A stretch of 64,000 nucleotides of DNA, taken from contig NC_013131.1 of the NCBI RefSeq assembly GCF_000024025.1, forward strand, positions 8,660,229-8,724,228, written 5' to 3'. Under the pieces are notes generated by a model. That model worked only from the letters and a program-made list of their open reading frames with translations, was not told the DNA's origin and ran no database searches. This document shows, in pieces, positions 1-8,555 of the stretch (its first letter is position 1; every line of letters starts with the position of its first letter). This DNA comes from Catenulispora acidiphila DSM 44928. Its GTDB lineage: Bacteria > Actinomycetota > Actinomycetes > Streptomycetales > Catenulisporaceae. The position numbers were made by a program, and so were the translations under genes.

Positions 1-204
1 CCGGGCCGGAACGATGTTCACAGCCTGCGGGCCCTTCTGGCCCTGGGTGACCTCGAAGCTCACGCGCTGGCCCTCCTGGAGCTCGCGGTAGCCGTCGGCC
101 GCGATGTTCGAGAAGTGGGCGAAGACGTCGGCGCCGCCGCCGTCCTGCTCGATGAAGCCGAAGCCCTTTTCCGCGTTGAACCACTTCACGGTGCCATCGG
201 TCAT
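1..204 (-). CDS. CspA-family cold-shock protein (3' end cut by window)
   Basis: Small single-stranded nucleic-acid-binding OB-fold protein, thought to act as an RNA chaperone in the cytoplasm. Visible: 68 codons from ATG at 204 with no stop before the window edge; the family is about 67 residues, so at most a codon or two are missing. The RNP1 motif KGFGFI lies at residues 13-18 and the RNP2-like DVFAHF at 26-31 (family usually VFVH). A perfect AGGAGG lies 6 nt upstream (211-216), so the start is secure. Several paralogues are usual in actinomycetes, so a numbered symbol cannot be given. Confidence 0.95.
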   Translation of the reverse strand, partial: MTDGTVKWFNAEKGFGFIEQDGGGADVFAHFSNIAADGYRELQEGQRVSFEVTQGQKGPQAVNIVPAR

Positions 205-525
205 GATTTTTCCTCCTGGTATGGGGAACGAAAGGAATCTCCGCACTGCGCGAAGCCCTGGCCGCCGAAATGAACCCCGCCCGGAGAAACCCGGAAAACA
301 AAAGACGCCTGAGCCGCAAAGCATCAGGCGCACATTAAGACATGGGTACCACGACTGCAACAAGATCAAGGTAGCACAGATTTTGGAGTGGTGCAGATTT
401 TGAAGTGATGCAGATCGTGGAGTCGGCGGCACCGCGCGGCGCGGTGCGCACGGATCCGGCCGGTGATCGCTACGGTGGCTGACATCTCGGACTGACATCT
501 CGGACGGACTCGAAGGGAACAGCCC
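205..525. other. Divergent intergenic region with csp leader hairpin
   Basis: About 320 bp between the csp start (minus strand) and the NYN gene (plus strand). It holds the csp ribosome site at 211-216 and a small stem at 306-312/324-330 (CGCCTGA against TCAGGCG, 11-nt loop). The stem would be in the csp 5' leader if transcription starts beyond it; long structured leaders are usual for csp genes. The part at about 330-400 is A/T-richer than its surroundings and probably carries the promoters, but I cannot fix -10/-35 boxes. No convincing gene. Confidence 0.4.
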
Positions 526-1308
526 ATGGTCGCGGAGAACCCGGTCAAGCTGGCGGTGCTGATCGACGCCGACAACGCCCAGCCGTCCAACGCGGCGACG
601 CTGCTCGCGGAGATCGCCAAGTACGGCACGGCGCACGTCAAGCGCGCCTACGGCGACTGGACCGGGACCAGCCTCAAGGGCTGGAAGGAGCACCTGCTCG
701 CGCTGAGCATCCAGCCGATCCAGCAGTTCGCCTACACCTCCGGCAAGAACGCCACCGACGCCGCGATGGTCATCGACGCCATGGACCTGCTGTACTCCGG
801 GCGCTTCGAGGGGTTCTGCATCGTCTCCTCCGACAGCGACTTCACCCGCCTCGCGGCCCGGATCCGCGAGTCCGGCCTGATCGTCTACGGCTTCGGCGAG
901 CGCAAGACGCCGAAGCCGTTCGTCGCGGCGTGCGACAAGTTCGTCTACACCGAGAACCTCGCCTTCGCCGAGGAGGGCGCGTTCCCCGACGAGATCGTCC
1001 CGAGCACCGTGGAGAAGCCGACAGCCAAGATCGCGGCGACGAAGCTGCGCGGCGACGCGAAGCTGGTGAACCTGCTGCGCAACGCGGTTGAGGCGGCCAG
1101 CGACGAGGACGGCTGGGCCGGGTTGTCCGGCGTCGGCCACATCCTGACCAACCAACAGCCGGACTTCGACTCCCGCACCTACGGCTACCCCAAGCTCAGC
1201 AACCTCGTGACCGCGACCGGCCTGTTCGACGTCGACCGCCGCAGCACCGGCGAGGGCAAGCCGGCGCAGATCCACATCAGGGACAAGCGGTACGAGTCGC
1301 GGCCGTAG
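526..1308 (+). CDS. NYN-domain (LabA/DUF88) RNase-like protein with OST-HTH domain
   Basis: Predicted cytoplasmic PIN-like ribonuclease with a C-terminal RNA-binding winged helix. The N-terminal 150 residues form an NYN domain: VLIDADNAQ at 11-19 supplies the first acidic residues, [15 protein letters not shown] and [10 protein letters not shown] the others. Residues about 175-255 look like an OST-HTH/LOTUS domain (LRNAVEAA through YPKLSNLV). At 260 residues it is a typical length for this two-domain family. A GAAGGGA site lies 10-16 nt upstream of the ATG. Family knowledge suggests RNA cleavage; the substrate is unknown. Confidence 0.85.
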   Translation: MVAENPVKLAVLIDADNAQPSNAATLLAEIAKYGTAHVKRAYGDWTGTSLKGWKEHLLALSIQPIQQFAYTSGKNATDAAMVIDAMDLLYSGRFEGFCIVSSDSDFTRLAARIRESGLIVYGFGERKTPKPFVAACDKFVYTENLAFAEEGAFPDEIVPSTVEKPTAKIAATKLRGDAKLVNLLRNAVEAASDEDGWAGLSGVGHILTNQQPDFDSRTYGYPKLSNLVTATGLFDVDRRSTGEGKPAQIHIRDKRYESRP

Positions 1309-1338
1309 CGCGCGTCGGACGCCGCGTCCGACGCGCGC
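1308..1338. terminator. Bidirectional hairpin terminator
   Basis: A perfect 14-bp stem (1308-1321 with 1325-1338, 3-nt loop) begins just after the NYN stop and lies between two convergent genes. There is no U-tract, as is common in actinomycetes. Confidence 0.7.
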
Positions 1339-1349
1339 CGGAGCCGGCC

Positions 1350-2033
1350 TCAAACCCCGAGGTCGATGACCGGCGGGTCCCCGGGGGTGACGGTTCCCTG
1401 GGCGGTCATCAGGGTGCCCTTGAAGACCAGGCGAAGACCCTTGGCGCCCTTGGGCGCGATGAAGACCAGCTCGCCGGTCTGCTTCTCGCCGGGCTTCAGG
1501 TTCAGCAGGTTCAGGCGCACGTTCGCGGGCAGCTCGTCGGTCGCCACGATGTCGGGCAGGATCTCGTGGTCCGCGCTGTCGCGGACTTCGAGGTCCATCA
1601 TCGAGAAGGCGCCCGCGCCGGCGGTGTTGGCCAGTTCGACGTGGAGCTTGAGGTACTCCTGGTTCGAGGCCGGATGCAGGGAGTAGCCGGCCGGCGGGTT
1701 GTACGGGTAGGTCACGACGTCGACCTTGAACTTGAAGCCGCTGCGCTCGACCCAGTCCGAGGTCTTGTTCGTGATGGCCGGCGGCGTGGCCGACGGGTCC
1801 GCCGAGGCGGTGTCCGAGTCCGATGCCCCCGAGGACGGCGCGGACGACGTGTCGGATGCCGACGTGCTCGAGGCGGCCGACGAGGCCGTGGTCGAGGCGG
1901 CTGCCGAGCCCGTGGCGGAGGTCTTGCCCGCCGCGGTCGGAGCCGAGCCCGAGGACGAACAGGCGGTCATCGCCAGCGCGAGCACGGCCGACGCGCCCAG
2001 TAGCAGAGCAGACTTCGTTGATCGCTTGGACAC
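1350..2033 (-). CDS. Secreted lipoprotein with DUF4352-like domain
   Basis: A lipobox ending in AMTAC with Cys25 follows a typical signal peptide, so the mature protein should be lipid-anchored outside the membrane. Residues about 26-90 are a low-complexity Ser/Ala/Thr/Asp linker. The C-terminal 130 residues, with [15 protein letters not shown] and a [19 protein letters not shown] strand, resemble the immunoglobulin-like DUF4352 fold of exported proteins. The start is GTG with GGGGGA just upstream. The function is not known; the Ser/Ala linker probably spans the cell wall. Confidence 0.75.
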   Translation of the reverse strand: MSKRSTKSALLLGASAVLALAMTACSSSGSAPTAAGKTSATGSAAASTTASSAASSTSASDTSSAPSSGASDSDTASADPSATPPAITNKTSDWVERSGFKFKVDVVTYPYNPPAGYSLHPASNQEYLKLHVELANTAGAGAFSMMDLEVRDSADHEILPDIVATDELPANVRLNLLNLKPGEKQTGELVFIAPKGAKGLRLVFKGTLMTAQGTVTPGDPPVIDLGV

Positions 2034-2185
2034 AAGTCCCCCGGTTGGTTGATGGCTGCTGAGATCCCCTTTAGCGCGGCCACTTTAGCGCCACGCCGGG
2101 GGGAGCGGGCCTAAGAGCCCTGCCGTTCGGGGTTGGATGGCAGGACGATCTGCCTGTTGTCACTCCCGGAACGAAGGAACCGCAC

Positions 2186-3085
2186 ATGTCCGGCACCGCG
2201 CCCCAGCCCGAGCACAGCAGCCCGACCACCGAGACCACCCAGACCGGCCAGCCCGATCACGCCGACCACGCCGACCACGCCGACCGCCCCGCCAGCCGCT
2301 ACGACCGCGGTCTGGCCCTCCTCGGGCAGGTCGGCGGCACCGACCCGACCCGGGCGCTGGCCGGCCTCGCCGACACCGCTCCGGACCTGGCGCGCCTGAC
2401 CATCGAGTTCTACGCCGACATCTACTCCCGGCCCGGGCTGACCCTGCCGCAGCGGCAGATCATCAACATCGCCGCGCTCACTGCCCTGGGCACCGCCGCC
2501 CCGCAGCTGCGCTTTCACATCGACGGCGCTCTGAACGTCGGCGTCGGCCCGACCGAGATCGTCGAGGTGATCATGCACATGAGCGTGTACGCCGGGGTGC
2601 CGGCCACGCTCAACGGGCTCGCCGTCGCCAAGGCCGCCTTCGCCGACCGGACCGATCTCGACTGGTCGCCGACAGCGTCCCCGATCGAGGAGCAGGAGAG
2701 CGCCGAGCAGCGCTACAACCGCGGGCTGGACGCGCTGCAGGCCATCGACGGCCGGGCCGGCGACCAGGTCATGGCCTCGCTGGCGCCGATCTCGCCGGAC
2801 TTCGCCCGGCTGCTGGTCGGATTCGCCTTCGCCGACATCTACTCCCGCCCCGGCCTGGACCTGAAGAGCCGCGAGCTGGCCACCGTCGCGGCCTGCACCG
2901 CGCTCGGCACCGCCGCCGCGCAGCTGCGGGTGCACCTCCACGGCCTGCTCAACGTCGGCGGGACCCGCGAGGAGCCGGTCGAGGCGATCATGCAGATGGC
3001 CGGATACGCCGGCTTCCCCGCCGCTCTCAACGGCATCGCCGCAGCTCGCGAGGTGTTCGCCGAGCGCGCGGGCGCCGAGGGGTAG
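2186..3085 (+). CDS. Carboxymuconolactone decarboxylase-family protein, two domains
   Basis: Two CMD domains in tandem, at about residues 35-150 and 170-290, each with the SRPGLTLPQRQIINIAALTAL-type helix and an H-x2-G-x2-N-V-G segment. Each half is about the size of a single PcaC-type gamma-carboxymuconolactone decarboxylase, so this is an internal duplication. Neither half has the CxxC of AhpD peroxidases, which argues against a thiol peroxidase. The N-terminal 35 residues are Thr/His/Asp-rich, including an HADHADHAD-type repeat. GAAGGA at 2173-2178 supports the ATG. The substrate cannot be told; no aromatic-degradation genes adjoin. Confidence 0.8.
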   Translation: MSGTAPQPEHSSPTTETTQTGQPDHADHADHADRPASRYDRGLALLGQVGGTDPTRALAGLADTAPDLARLTIEFYADIYSRPGLTLPQRQIINIAALTALGTAAPQLRFHIDGALNVGVGPTEIVEVIMHMSVYAGVPATLNGLAVAKAAFADRTDLDWSPTASPIEEQESAEQRYNRGLDALQAIDGRAGDQVMASLAPISPDFARLLVGFAFADIYSRPGLDLKSRELATVAACTALGTAAAQLRVHLHGLLNVGGTREEPVEAIMQMAGYAGFPAALNGIAAAREVFAERAGAEG

Positions 3086-3108
3086 GCGCGCCGGGCCCGC
3101 CGCGTTTG

Positions 3109-3177
3109 CGAAACGCAGTAGTTTCGATACGATGTAGTTCCGAGACGACACCGTTTCGATACAAATTCGTTCAGCAT
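3109..3177. promoter_or_regulatory. Tandem 16-bp operator boxes upstream of tetR-MFS
   Basis: GTTTCGATAC occurs at 3121-3130 and 3153-3162 with the variant GTTCCGAGAC exactly midway at 3137-3146, a strict 16-bp period. A perfect CGAAAC-N6-GTTTCG inverted repeat (3109-3126) overlaps the first box. The block ends about 20 bp before the tetR start, as expected for a TetR autoregulatory operator. Confidence 0.65.
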
Positions 3178-3195
3178 TGAGGTGGGTGAGCACCG

Positions 3196-3882
3196 ATGAC
3201 CCAGCACAGCCAGGTGACCGAGCCCGGCCACGCCCCCGGGCGCAAGCGCGACGCCTCCCGCGACGACGCGCTGTGCCAGGCCGCGCTGGAGGTGCTGGCC
3301 GACGTCGGCTACGACCGCCTGACCATCGACGCCGTCGCCGCGCGCGCCGGCGCCGGCAAGGCGACGTGCTACCGCCGCTGGGCCGGCAAGGCCGAGCTGG
3401 TCGTCGACGCGGTCGGACGGATGAAGGCCCAGCCCGAGCTGCCGGACACCGGCACGCTGCGCGGCGACCTGGTCGAGCTCACCTGCCACTTCCACGAAGG
3501 CGACGACGCCTTCCGCACCGACGTCCAGGCCGGACTGGTCTCCGGGCTGGTCCGCGACGCCAAGCTGCGCGAGGTGTTCGCCGAGCACTTCATCGCGCCG
3601 CGCAAGGAAGTGTTCCGCGTCGTGTTCGACCGCGCGGTCGCGCGCGGCGAGATCGCCCCGGTCGCCGACTACGACCTGCTCTCGGACGTCGTGCCGTCGA
3701 TGGTCTTCCACCAGATGATGCTCACCGGCAGAGCGCCGGGACCGGCCTTCGTGCACAAGGTCCTGGACCAGATCATCCTGCCGCTCACCACCCCGAACAC
3801 GAACACGAACACAAACACGAACCCGCACTCGCACTCGCACTCGCACCACAGCGCCACCCAGACAAGGACCGCCTCCTCATGA
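3196..3882 (+). CDS. TetR/AcrR-family repressor
   Basis: Helix-turn-helix repressor, probably of itself and the efflux gene it overlaps. The TetR_N domain is at about residues 18-65, with LTIDAVAARAGAGKATCYRRW as recognition region, followed by an all-helical ligand-binding domain. The stop overlaps the MFS start (ATGA at 3879-3882), so the two are translationally coupled. The last 25 residues are low complexity: alternating Asn/Thr, then Ser/His, encoded by hexamer repeats at 3795-3846, so the C-terminus may vary between strains. The ligand is unknown. Confidence 0.9.
   Translation: MTQHSQVTEPGHAPGRKRDASRDDALCQAALEVLADVGYDRLTIDAVAARAGAGKATCYRRWAGKAELVVDAVGRMKAQPELPDTGTLRGDLVELTCHFHEGDDAFRTDVQAGLVSGLVRDAKLREVFAEHFIAPRKEVFRVVFDRAVARGEIAPVADYDLLSDVVPSMVFHQMMLTGRAPGPAFVHKVLDQIILPLTTPNTNTNTNTNPHSHSHSHHSATQTRTASS
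3795..3846 (+). repeat. Hexanucleotide tandem repeats in the tetR 3' end
   Basis: About four AACACG-like hexamers are followed by about four CACTCG-like hexamers. They encode (NT)n and then (HS)n. Because the period is six, slippage would change length without breaking the frame. Confidence 0.8.
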
Positions 3883-5423
3883 CCGAGTCGATAACCCAGA
3901 CCCTCGACCCGAGGCGGTGGCGGGCCCTGGCCTTCATCGCCCTGGCCCAGCTGATGGTCGTCCTCGACGGCACCATCGTGAACATCGCCCTGCCCTCCGC
4001 CCAGCGCGACCTGGGCATCTCCGACGCCAACCGGCAGTGGGTGGTCACCGCCTACGCCCTGGCCTTCGGCGGTCTGCTGCTGTTCGGCGGACGCATCGCC
4101 GACCGCTGGGGACGCCGCCGGGCGTTCCTCATCGGCCTGATCGGCTTCGCCGGCGCCTCCGCCCTGGGCGGTGCGGCGGTCAACACCAGCATGCTGCTGG
4201 GCGCCCGCGCGCTGCAGGGCGCGTTCGGCGCGATCCTCGCCCCCGCGGCGCTGTCGCTGCTGACCGTCACCTTCACCCAGCCGAAGGAGCGCGCGAAGGC
4301 CTTCGGCATCTACGGCGCCATCTCCGGCGGCGGCGCGGCGGTCGGCCTGCTGCTCGGCGGCGTGCTCACCGAGTACGCGAACTGGCGCTGGACGCTGTAC
4401 GTCAACGTCCTGTTCGCCGTGGTCGCCGTGCTCGGCGCGGTCTTCGAGATCAAGGAGCCCGAGGGCACCCGCAACCACAACCGCCTGGACATCCTCGGCA
4501 TCGTGCTGGCCGGCGCCGGACTGGCCTCGCTGGTCTACGGCTTCAACAAGGCCGAGACCGACGGCTGGAGCTCGGGCACCACGCTCGGGTTCATCGCCGC
4601 CGCGGTCGTCCTGCTCGCCGCGTTCGTCTTCTCCCAGTCCCGCGCGAAGGCCCCGCTGCTGCCGCTGCGCGTCGTGACCGACCGGAACCGGGGCGGGGCG
4701 TACCTGACCATCGGCATCGCGGTGGTCGCCATGTTCGGCGCGTTCCTGTTCCTCACCTACTACCTGCAGATCGTGCTGGGCTACAGCCCGCTCAAGAGCG
4801 GCCTGGCATTCCTGCCGATGGTGGTCGGCATGATGGCCGGCGCGACGCAGGTCGCCGTCCGGCTGCTGCCGAAGGTCCCCACCAAGCTGCTGATGGTGCC
4901 CGGCGCCCTGATCGCCGCCGGGGCGATGCTGATCCTGACCCAGATCTCGGTCGGCGGCTCCTACACCACCGTCGTGCTTCCCGCGCTGCTGATGCTCGGC
5001 TTCGGCATGGGCCTGGTGTTCATGCCCGCCATGAACCTGGCGACCCACGGCGTCCGGCCGCAGGACGCCGGCGTCGCCTCGGCGATGGTCAGCACCTCCC
5101 AGCAGGTCGGCGGCGCGATCGGCACCTCGCTGTTGAGCACGATCGCCAACAGCGCGACCGCGAACTACGCCAAGGGCCACGTCGCGGGCGTCCACTCCGC
5201 GGCAGACGGCGCACAGCTGAAGCTCGCGGCCATGGTCCACGGCTTCTCCATCGCCTACTGGATCGCCGCCGGACTGCTCACGGTCGCCGCGCTCGTCTCG
5301 GCGGTCCTGATCAACGCCCGCCCGCAGCAGGGCGGCGGCCACACCTCCAGCGCCGGCACGGACGACACCGGCGTGGACAGCACCGACATCATCGAGGACG
5401 CGGTACCGGTTTTCGCACACTGA
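3879..5423 (+). CDS. MFS drug exporter, DHA2 (EmrB/QacA) family
   Basis: Proton-driven 14-helix efflux pump in the cytoplasmic membrane; 514 residues is normal for DHA2. Near the N-terminus LDGTIVNIALPSAQ is motif D1, GRIADRWGRRRAFLIG is motif A after TM2, and the Gly-rich GGGAAVGLLLGG is motif C of exporters. The chosen ATG overlaps the tetR stop; an in-frame open stretch continues further upstream through tetR but has the wrong protein character. The C-terminal 30 residues are a soluble Asp/Thr tail. Regulation by the preceding TetR is inferred from coupling and the tandem operator. The substrate is unknown. Confidence 0.93.
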   Translation: MTESITQTLDPRRWRALAFIALAQLMVVLDGTIVNIALPSAQRDLGISDANRQWVVTAYALAFGGLLLFGGRIADRWGRRRAFLIGLIGFAGASALGGAAVNTSMLLGARALQGAFGAILAPAALSLLTVTFTQPKERAKAFGIYGAISGGGAAVGLLLGGVLTEYANWRWTLYVNVLFAVVAVLGAVFEIKEPEGTRNHNRLDILGIVLAGAGLASLVYGFNKAETDGWSSGTTLGFIAAAVVLLAAFVFSQSRAKAPLLPLRVVTDRNRGGAYLTIGIAVVAMFGAFLFLTYYLQIVLGYSPLKSGLAFLPMVVGMMAGATQVAVRLLPKVPTKLLMVPGALIAAGAMLILTQISVGGSYTTVVLPALLMLGFGMGLVFMPAMNLATHGVRPQDAGVASAMVSTSQQVGGAIGTSLLSTIANSATANYAKGHVAGVHSAADGAQLKLAAMVHGFSIAYWIAAGLLTVAALVSAVLINARPQQGGGHTSSAGTDDTGVDSTDIIEDAVPVFAH

Positions 5424-5440
5424 CAGACCGCACTACCTAC

Positions 5441-5477
5441 TGCCCGGCCGCGGCACCACCCCCGCCCCGGCCGGGCA
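5441..5477. terminator. Hairpin after the MFS gene
   Basis: TGCCCGGCCG (5441-5450) pairs with CGGCCGGGCA (5468-5477). It lies 17 bp after the MFS stop and directly before the next gene's ribosome site; no U-tract. Confidence 0.5.
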
Positions 5478-5493
5478 TTGGGGGGAGACCGAC

Positions 5494-6114
5494 ATGCAAA
5501 CGGCGATGAAGACTCCTACTCGTTCCGCGTCCTTCCTCGACGCGGCACGCGAACTCGGTACCGAGCCGAACCGCGTGAAACGCTTGCGCGCACGCTTCCT
5601 GAGCCTGCTGGTGGCCTGTTGCGCGGGCCTCGGCGCCTGGATCGTCTATCTGGCCCTGTCGATGCCGACCGGCTATCACTCGCGGGCCTGGTCCGCGGCG
5701 TGGGTCGGCTTCGACATCCTGCTGTTGCTCGCCCTGGCCGGGACCGTCGTCGCGGCCATGCTCGGACGGCAGATCGTCATCATGCTCGCGGTGTTCACCG
5801 CGACCCTGCTGTTGTGCGACGCCTGGTTCGACATCGTGCTGGACTGGGGCTCCTCCGAGGTGTGGGTCAGCCTGGCCTCGGCGGCGTTCTTGGAGATCCC
5901 GCTCGCGGCGTTCCTGCTGTTGCGGGTCCGCACGCTGGTCCGGGTCTCGCTCTTGCGGCGCTGGCACGAACTCGGACTGCCCGGCGATCCGCCTGCGCTG
6001 TACCGGATTCCGTTGTTCTATTCGGCCGAGACGCCGGAGCCGACAGCTTCCGTACCGGCGCCCGCTCCCATTCCCACTCCGACGCCCGCGCCCGACGCGG
6101 CGCTGTCTGAATAA
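5494..6114 (+). CDS. Four-helix membrane protein of unknown function
   Basis: 206 residues with about four predicted membrane helices between residues 33 and 150, a basic N-terminus (NRVKRLRARF), and a Pro/Thr/Ala-rich soluble C-terminal tail. The motif LLCDAWFDIVLDWGS between helices 3 and 4 is of a kind I recall from uncharacterised actinobacterial integral membrane proteins. GGGGAGA about 8 nt upstream supports the ATG. It sits alone between a terminator hairpin and a convergent gene, so context gives no function. Confidence 0.65.
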   Translation: MQTAMKTPTRSASFLDAARELGTEPNRVKRLRARFLSLLVACCAGLGAWIVYLALSMPTGYHSRAWSAAWVGFDILLLLALAGTVVAAMLGRQIVIMLAVFTATLLLCDAWFDIVLDWGSSEVWVSLASAAFLEIPLAAFLLLRVRTLVRVSLLRRWHELGLPGDPPALYRIPLFYSAETPEPTASVPAPAPIPTPTPAPDAALSE

Positions 6115-6140
6115 GCACGAAAGCGCGCCCTCTAAGGGCG

Positions 6141-6180
6141 AAACCGCGCCCTGCGACCTAGGTCGGTCAGGGCGCGGTTT
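6141..6180. terminator. Strong bidirectional terminator
   Basis: A perfect 13-bp stem (6141-6153 with 6168-6180) has an A-run on one side and a T-run on the other, so it can act in both directions between the convergent genes ending at 6114 and 6194. Confidence 0.85.
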
Positions 6181-6193
6181 TCGTTGGGGCATC

Positions 6194-6871
6194 TCAGAGG
6201 CTGCCGGCGGTGATGTCGCCGAGCGAAGTGGTCGCCTTGATGCTCAGGGCAGCGGCGGCACCTTCGGCGTTGTACAGCGCGTTGGCGATGCGGCCGGAGG
6301 CAGTCCCGGCGTCCAGGACACCGGACACGCCGTGAGCAGCGGCGACCGACAGGTTGCCCATGTCGGCGTGCAGCTCGACCCGGCCGGCGTGGGCCTCGGC
6401 GATGGTGATGTCGCCCTTGCCGTTGCGGATCTGCGCCGGTCCGGCCAGGCGGGAGATGCGGACGTCGCCGGTGTGCACAGTCAAGTACGCGCTCGCGGCC
6501 TCCTCCACACTGACGCTGCCGTAGCCGCCGTCGAAAGACACCTCGCCGAGGCGCCCGGTGCTGTGCAGTTCCGCGGCGCCGGCCTTGCCTTCGAGGCGCG
6601 AGCCGGTCGGCAGCTGGATCGTCACCCGCACGGCGCCGCTGCTGCCGAGCAGCCGGTTCGCGTCGGCGGCGGCGATGCTCAGGACGCCGTCGCGGTACTC
6701 GACGCCGATCTGCTGTGCGGCCTTCACGTCGCGGCGCTTGGAGCTGTCTGCCGGCAGCACCTCGACGATCGTGTCGGTGCGGTCGCCGGCGATCAGGTGG
6801 ACGCTGCCCGCGGGGATGTCCAGGTTGACGGAGACGGGGCTGGTGGTCGTGTACTTCTGCGTGTTGGTCAT
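6194..6871 (-). CDS. DUF4097-family beta-strand repeat protein
   Basis: 225 residues built of short beta strands with repeated G-x-V/I patterns (VHTGDVRISRLAGPAQIRNG and similar), characteristic of the DUF4097 'putative adhesin' beta-solenoid family. There is no signal peptide or membrane segment, so it is probably cytoplasmic, as are many actinobacterial members. The reading frame stays open far upstream, but the protein-like sequence begins at MTNTQKYTTT; the ATG at 6871 is therefore chosen. Role unknown. Confidence 0.75.
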   Translation of the reverse strand: MTNTQKYTTTSPVSVNLDIPAGSVHLIAGDRTDTIVEVLPADSSKRRDVKAAQQIGVEYRDGVLSIAAADANRLLGSSGAVRVTIQLPTGSRLEGKAGAAELHSTGRLGEVSFDGGYGSVSVEEAASAYLTVHTGDVRISRLAGPAQIRNGKGDITIAEAHAGRVELHADMGNLSVAAAHGVSGVLDAGTASGRIANALYNAEGAAAALSIKATTSLGDITAGSL

Positions 6872-6957
6872 GTGCCTACTCTCGGAGGGCGCGCTGACGC
6901 GGGCCTGACGGCACCCTGACACGGCCGCTGACACAGGCCGGGACGTCCCCGAGAAGG

Positions 6958-7389
6958 TCACACAGATCCCAGCGCGTCCACGACCACCTGGAAGCGCCGC
7001 GGATCGAAGTAGTCGTGGTACTCGGTGATCAGGCCGTCCTGGAAGCGGAAGACGGCGATGTTGTCGTTGGTGTACTCCGTGCCGTCGTGAAGGACGGCGA
7101 CGTTGCGGTACTCGACGCAGACCGCGTCGGAGTCGGCTGCCGGGTAGACGCCGGTCAGGTGCGCGGTGAAGGTGGCGAAGTTCGCGAACAGGCTGTGGAA
7201 GCCGGAGGCGATCTCGGCTTTGCCGCGGATCTCCGTGGGAAACCCGGCAGGCGGATACGGCACGGAGATGACTGCGTCCGGATGCCACAGGTCGGCCCAC
7301 GCCGCGATGTCCTTCGCGGACAACAGGCGGAAGAACGCGCGGGCGGTCTCGGCGTGAGCGGTGCCGGTCGGCAGTGTCGTCACGGTCAT
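6958..7389 (-). CDS. SnoaL-like (NTF2-fold) protein
   Basis: 143 residues with the cone-shaped NTF2-like fold pattern: ARAFFRLLSAKDIAAWADLWHPDAVISVP in the first half and a strand-rich second half ending FRFQDGLITEYHDYFDPRRF, typical of SnoaL-like ester cyclase/hydrolase-like or small-molecule-binding proteins. AGGAG upstream of the ATG supports the start. It is divergent from the LysR gene and the inverted repeat at 7501-7533 lies between them, so it is the obvious candidate target of that regulator. Confidence 0.8.
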   Translation of the reverse strand: MTVTTLPTGTAHAETARAFFRLLSAKDIAAWADLWHPDAVISVPYPPAGFPTEIRGKAEIASGFHSLFANFATFTAHLTGVYPAADSDAVCVEYRNVAVLHDGTEYTNDNIAVFRFQDGLITEYHDYFDPRRFQVVVDALGSV

Positions 7390-7500
7390 CGTGCACTCCT
7401 GGGAGGTGATAGGCGGAGGTGCTAAGCGGGCTAGGCGCGGTTGATTGCCTCACCTCCAGCCTGGCGGTGCGTGTCACCACCGATCAACGACCAGATCGCG

Positions 7501-7533
7501 CGCCGATTGTGAAGCCAGGACGCACAATCGGCG
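7501..7533. promoter_or_regulatory. LysR-type operator, 11-11-11 inverted repeat
   Basis: CGCCGATTGTG (7501-7511) and CACAATCGGCG (7523-7533) are perfect inverted arms with an 11-nt spacer. The block is 22 bp upstream of the lysR start and 111 bp upstream of the divergent SnoaL-like gene. Confidence 0.7.
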
Positions 7534-7555
7534 TCCGGCGATTAGTCTTCGAAGG

Positions 7556-8524
7556 GTGGAGATCAGGGAGGTCGAAGCGTTCCTGGCGGTCGCCGAGGAA
7601 CTGCATTTCGGCCGCGCCGCCACCCGCCTGCACGTGACGCCCACCAGCGTGAGCCAGAACATCCGCAGCCTGGAGCGCCGCGTCGGCGCCCCGCTTTTCG
7701 AGCGCACCACTCGGCGGGTCAGCCTGACGCCGCTAGGCGAACGGCTCCTGGCCGACCTGCGCCCTGCCTACCAGGCCATGGAAGCGGCTCTGAACACCGC
7801 GCACGAAGCAGCCGCACACCACACGGCGTCGTTGCGCGTCGCCTTCGCCACCTCGATGTCGCGCCGTATCTCCGCCGAAATGGTTGACGCTTTCCGCCGA
7901 AGCCGGCCGCAGTGCCAGGTCGTCCGGACCGCTTTGCCCACCGCCGCCCTGCACGCGAAACAGGTCCCTGACTTGGGCGACATCGACCTCTTCATCACCT
8001 GGGCACCCGGCGGGCCCGCCGTGTTGCAGGCGCCGGGCTGGGTCGTCGGCCCGGTCCTTGCCACCGTGCCCAGAGCCCTGCTGGTCGCCCGGAACCATCC
8101 GCTCGCCGGACGCGCCACGGTCGACGCCGAAGAGCTCACCGACCACCCGCTGTTCTTCATGCAGAGCACCGAGCCGGCGTCCGACCGGATGGCCGGCTAC
8201 ATCGACGCCTGGACTCCGTCCCACACCCCCGAAGGCCGACCGCTGAACCGCGTCCGCCACATGAACGGCCCTTACGTCGAAGAGCTCATCACCACCATCG
8301 CAGAGGGCTGGCTCGCCCACGTCACCGTCGAGGGCCTGACCGAGATCTATCAGCATCAGAACGTCACCGCGGTCCTCCTCACCGGTCTGCCGCCGATCCC
8401 CATCGTCGCCGCCTGGCCCGCCACCGGTCACAACCCCATGGTCAAAGCCTTCGTGCAAGCCGCCATCGCTTCCCAGGACGGCACTCCGCCCCTGGCCGGG
8501 GGGCGGCCAGGGGCGGAACGGTGA
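7556..8524 (+). CDS. LysR-family transcriptional regulator
   Basis: 322 residues. The HTH domain begins at the chosen GTG (VEIREVEAFLAVAEELHFGRAA, then SVSQNIRSLERRVGAPLFERT), so the open frame upstream of 7556 is not coding. The periplasmic-binding-protein-like effector domain follows from about residue 90. Members activate or repress a divergent gene in response to a small molecule; the SnoaL-like gene at 6958-7389 is the likely target. With no good ribosome site, the message may be leaderless. A 13-bp hairpin overlaps the 3' coding end. Confidence 0.9.
   Translation: MEIREVEAFLAVAEELHFGRAATRLHVTPTSVSQNIRSLERRVGAPLFERTTRRVSLTPLGERLLADLRPAYQAMEAALNTAHEAAAHHTASLRVAFATSMSRRISAEMVDAFRRSRPQCQVVRTALPTAALHAKQVPDLGDIDLFITWAPGGPAVLQAPGWVVGPVLATVPRALLVARNHPLAGRATVDAEELTDHPLFFMQSTEPASDRMAGYIDAWTPSHTPEGRPLNRVRHMNGPYVEELITTIAEGWLAHVTVEGLTEIYQHQNVTAVLLTGLPPIPIVAAWPATGHNPMVKAFVQAAIASQDGTPPLAGGRPGAER
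8486..8518. terminator. Hairpin overlapping the end of lysR
   Basis: TCCGCCCCTGGCC (8486-8498) pairs perfectly with GGCCAGGGGCGGA (8506-8518). The stem lies inside the last codons of lysR, before a convergent gene, and has no U-tract. Confidence 0.5.
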
Positions 8525-8555
8525 GACGTCAGAGGTCGAATACCTCTCGAGGCTG

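Noticed and set aside
2069-2091. Direct repeat CTTTAGCGC (2069-2077, 2083-2091) upstream of a lipoprotein gene
   Set aside because: Only two 9-bp copies with no dyad and no regulator next to it; too little to call an operator.
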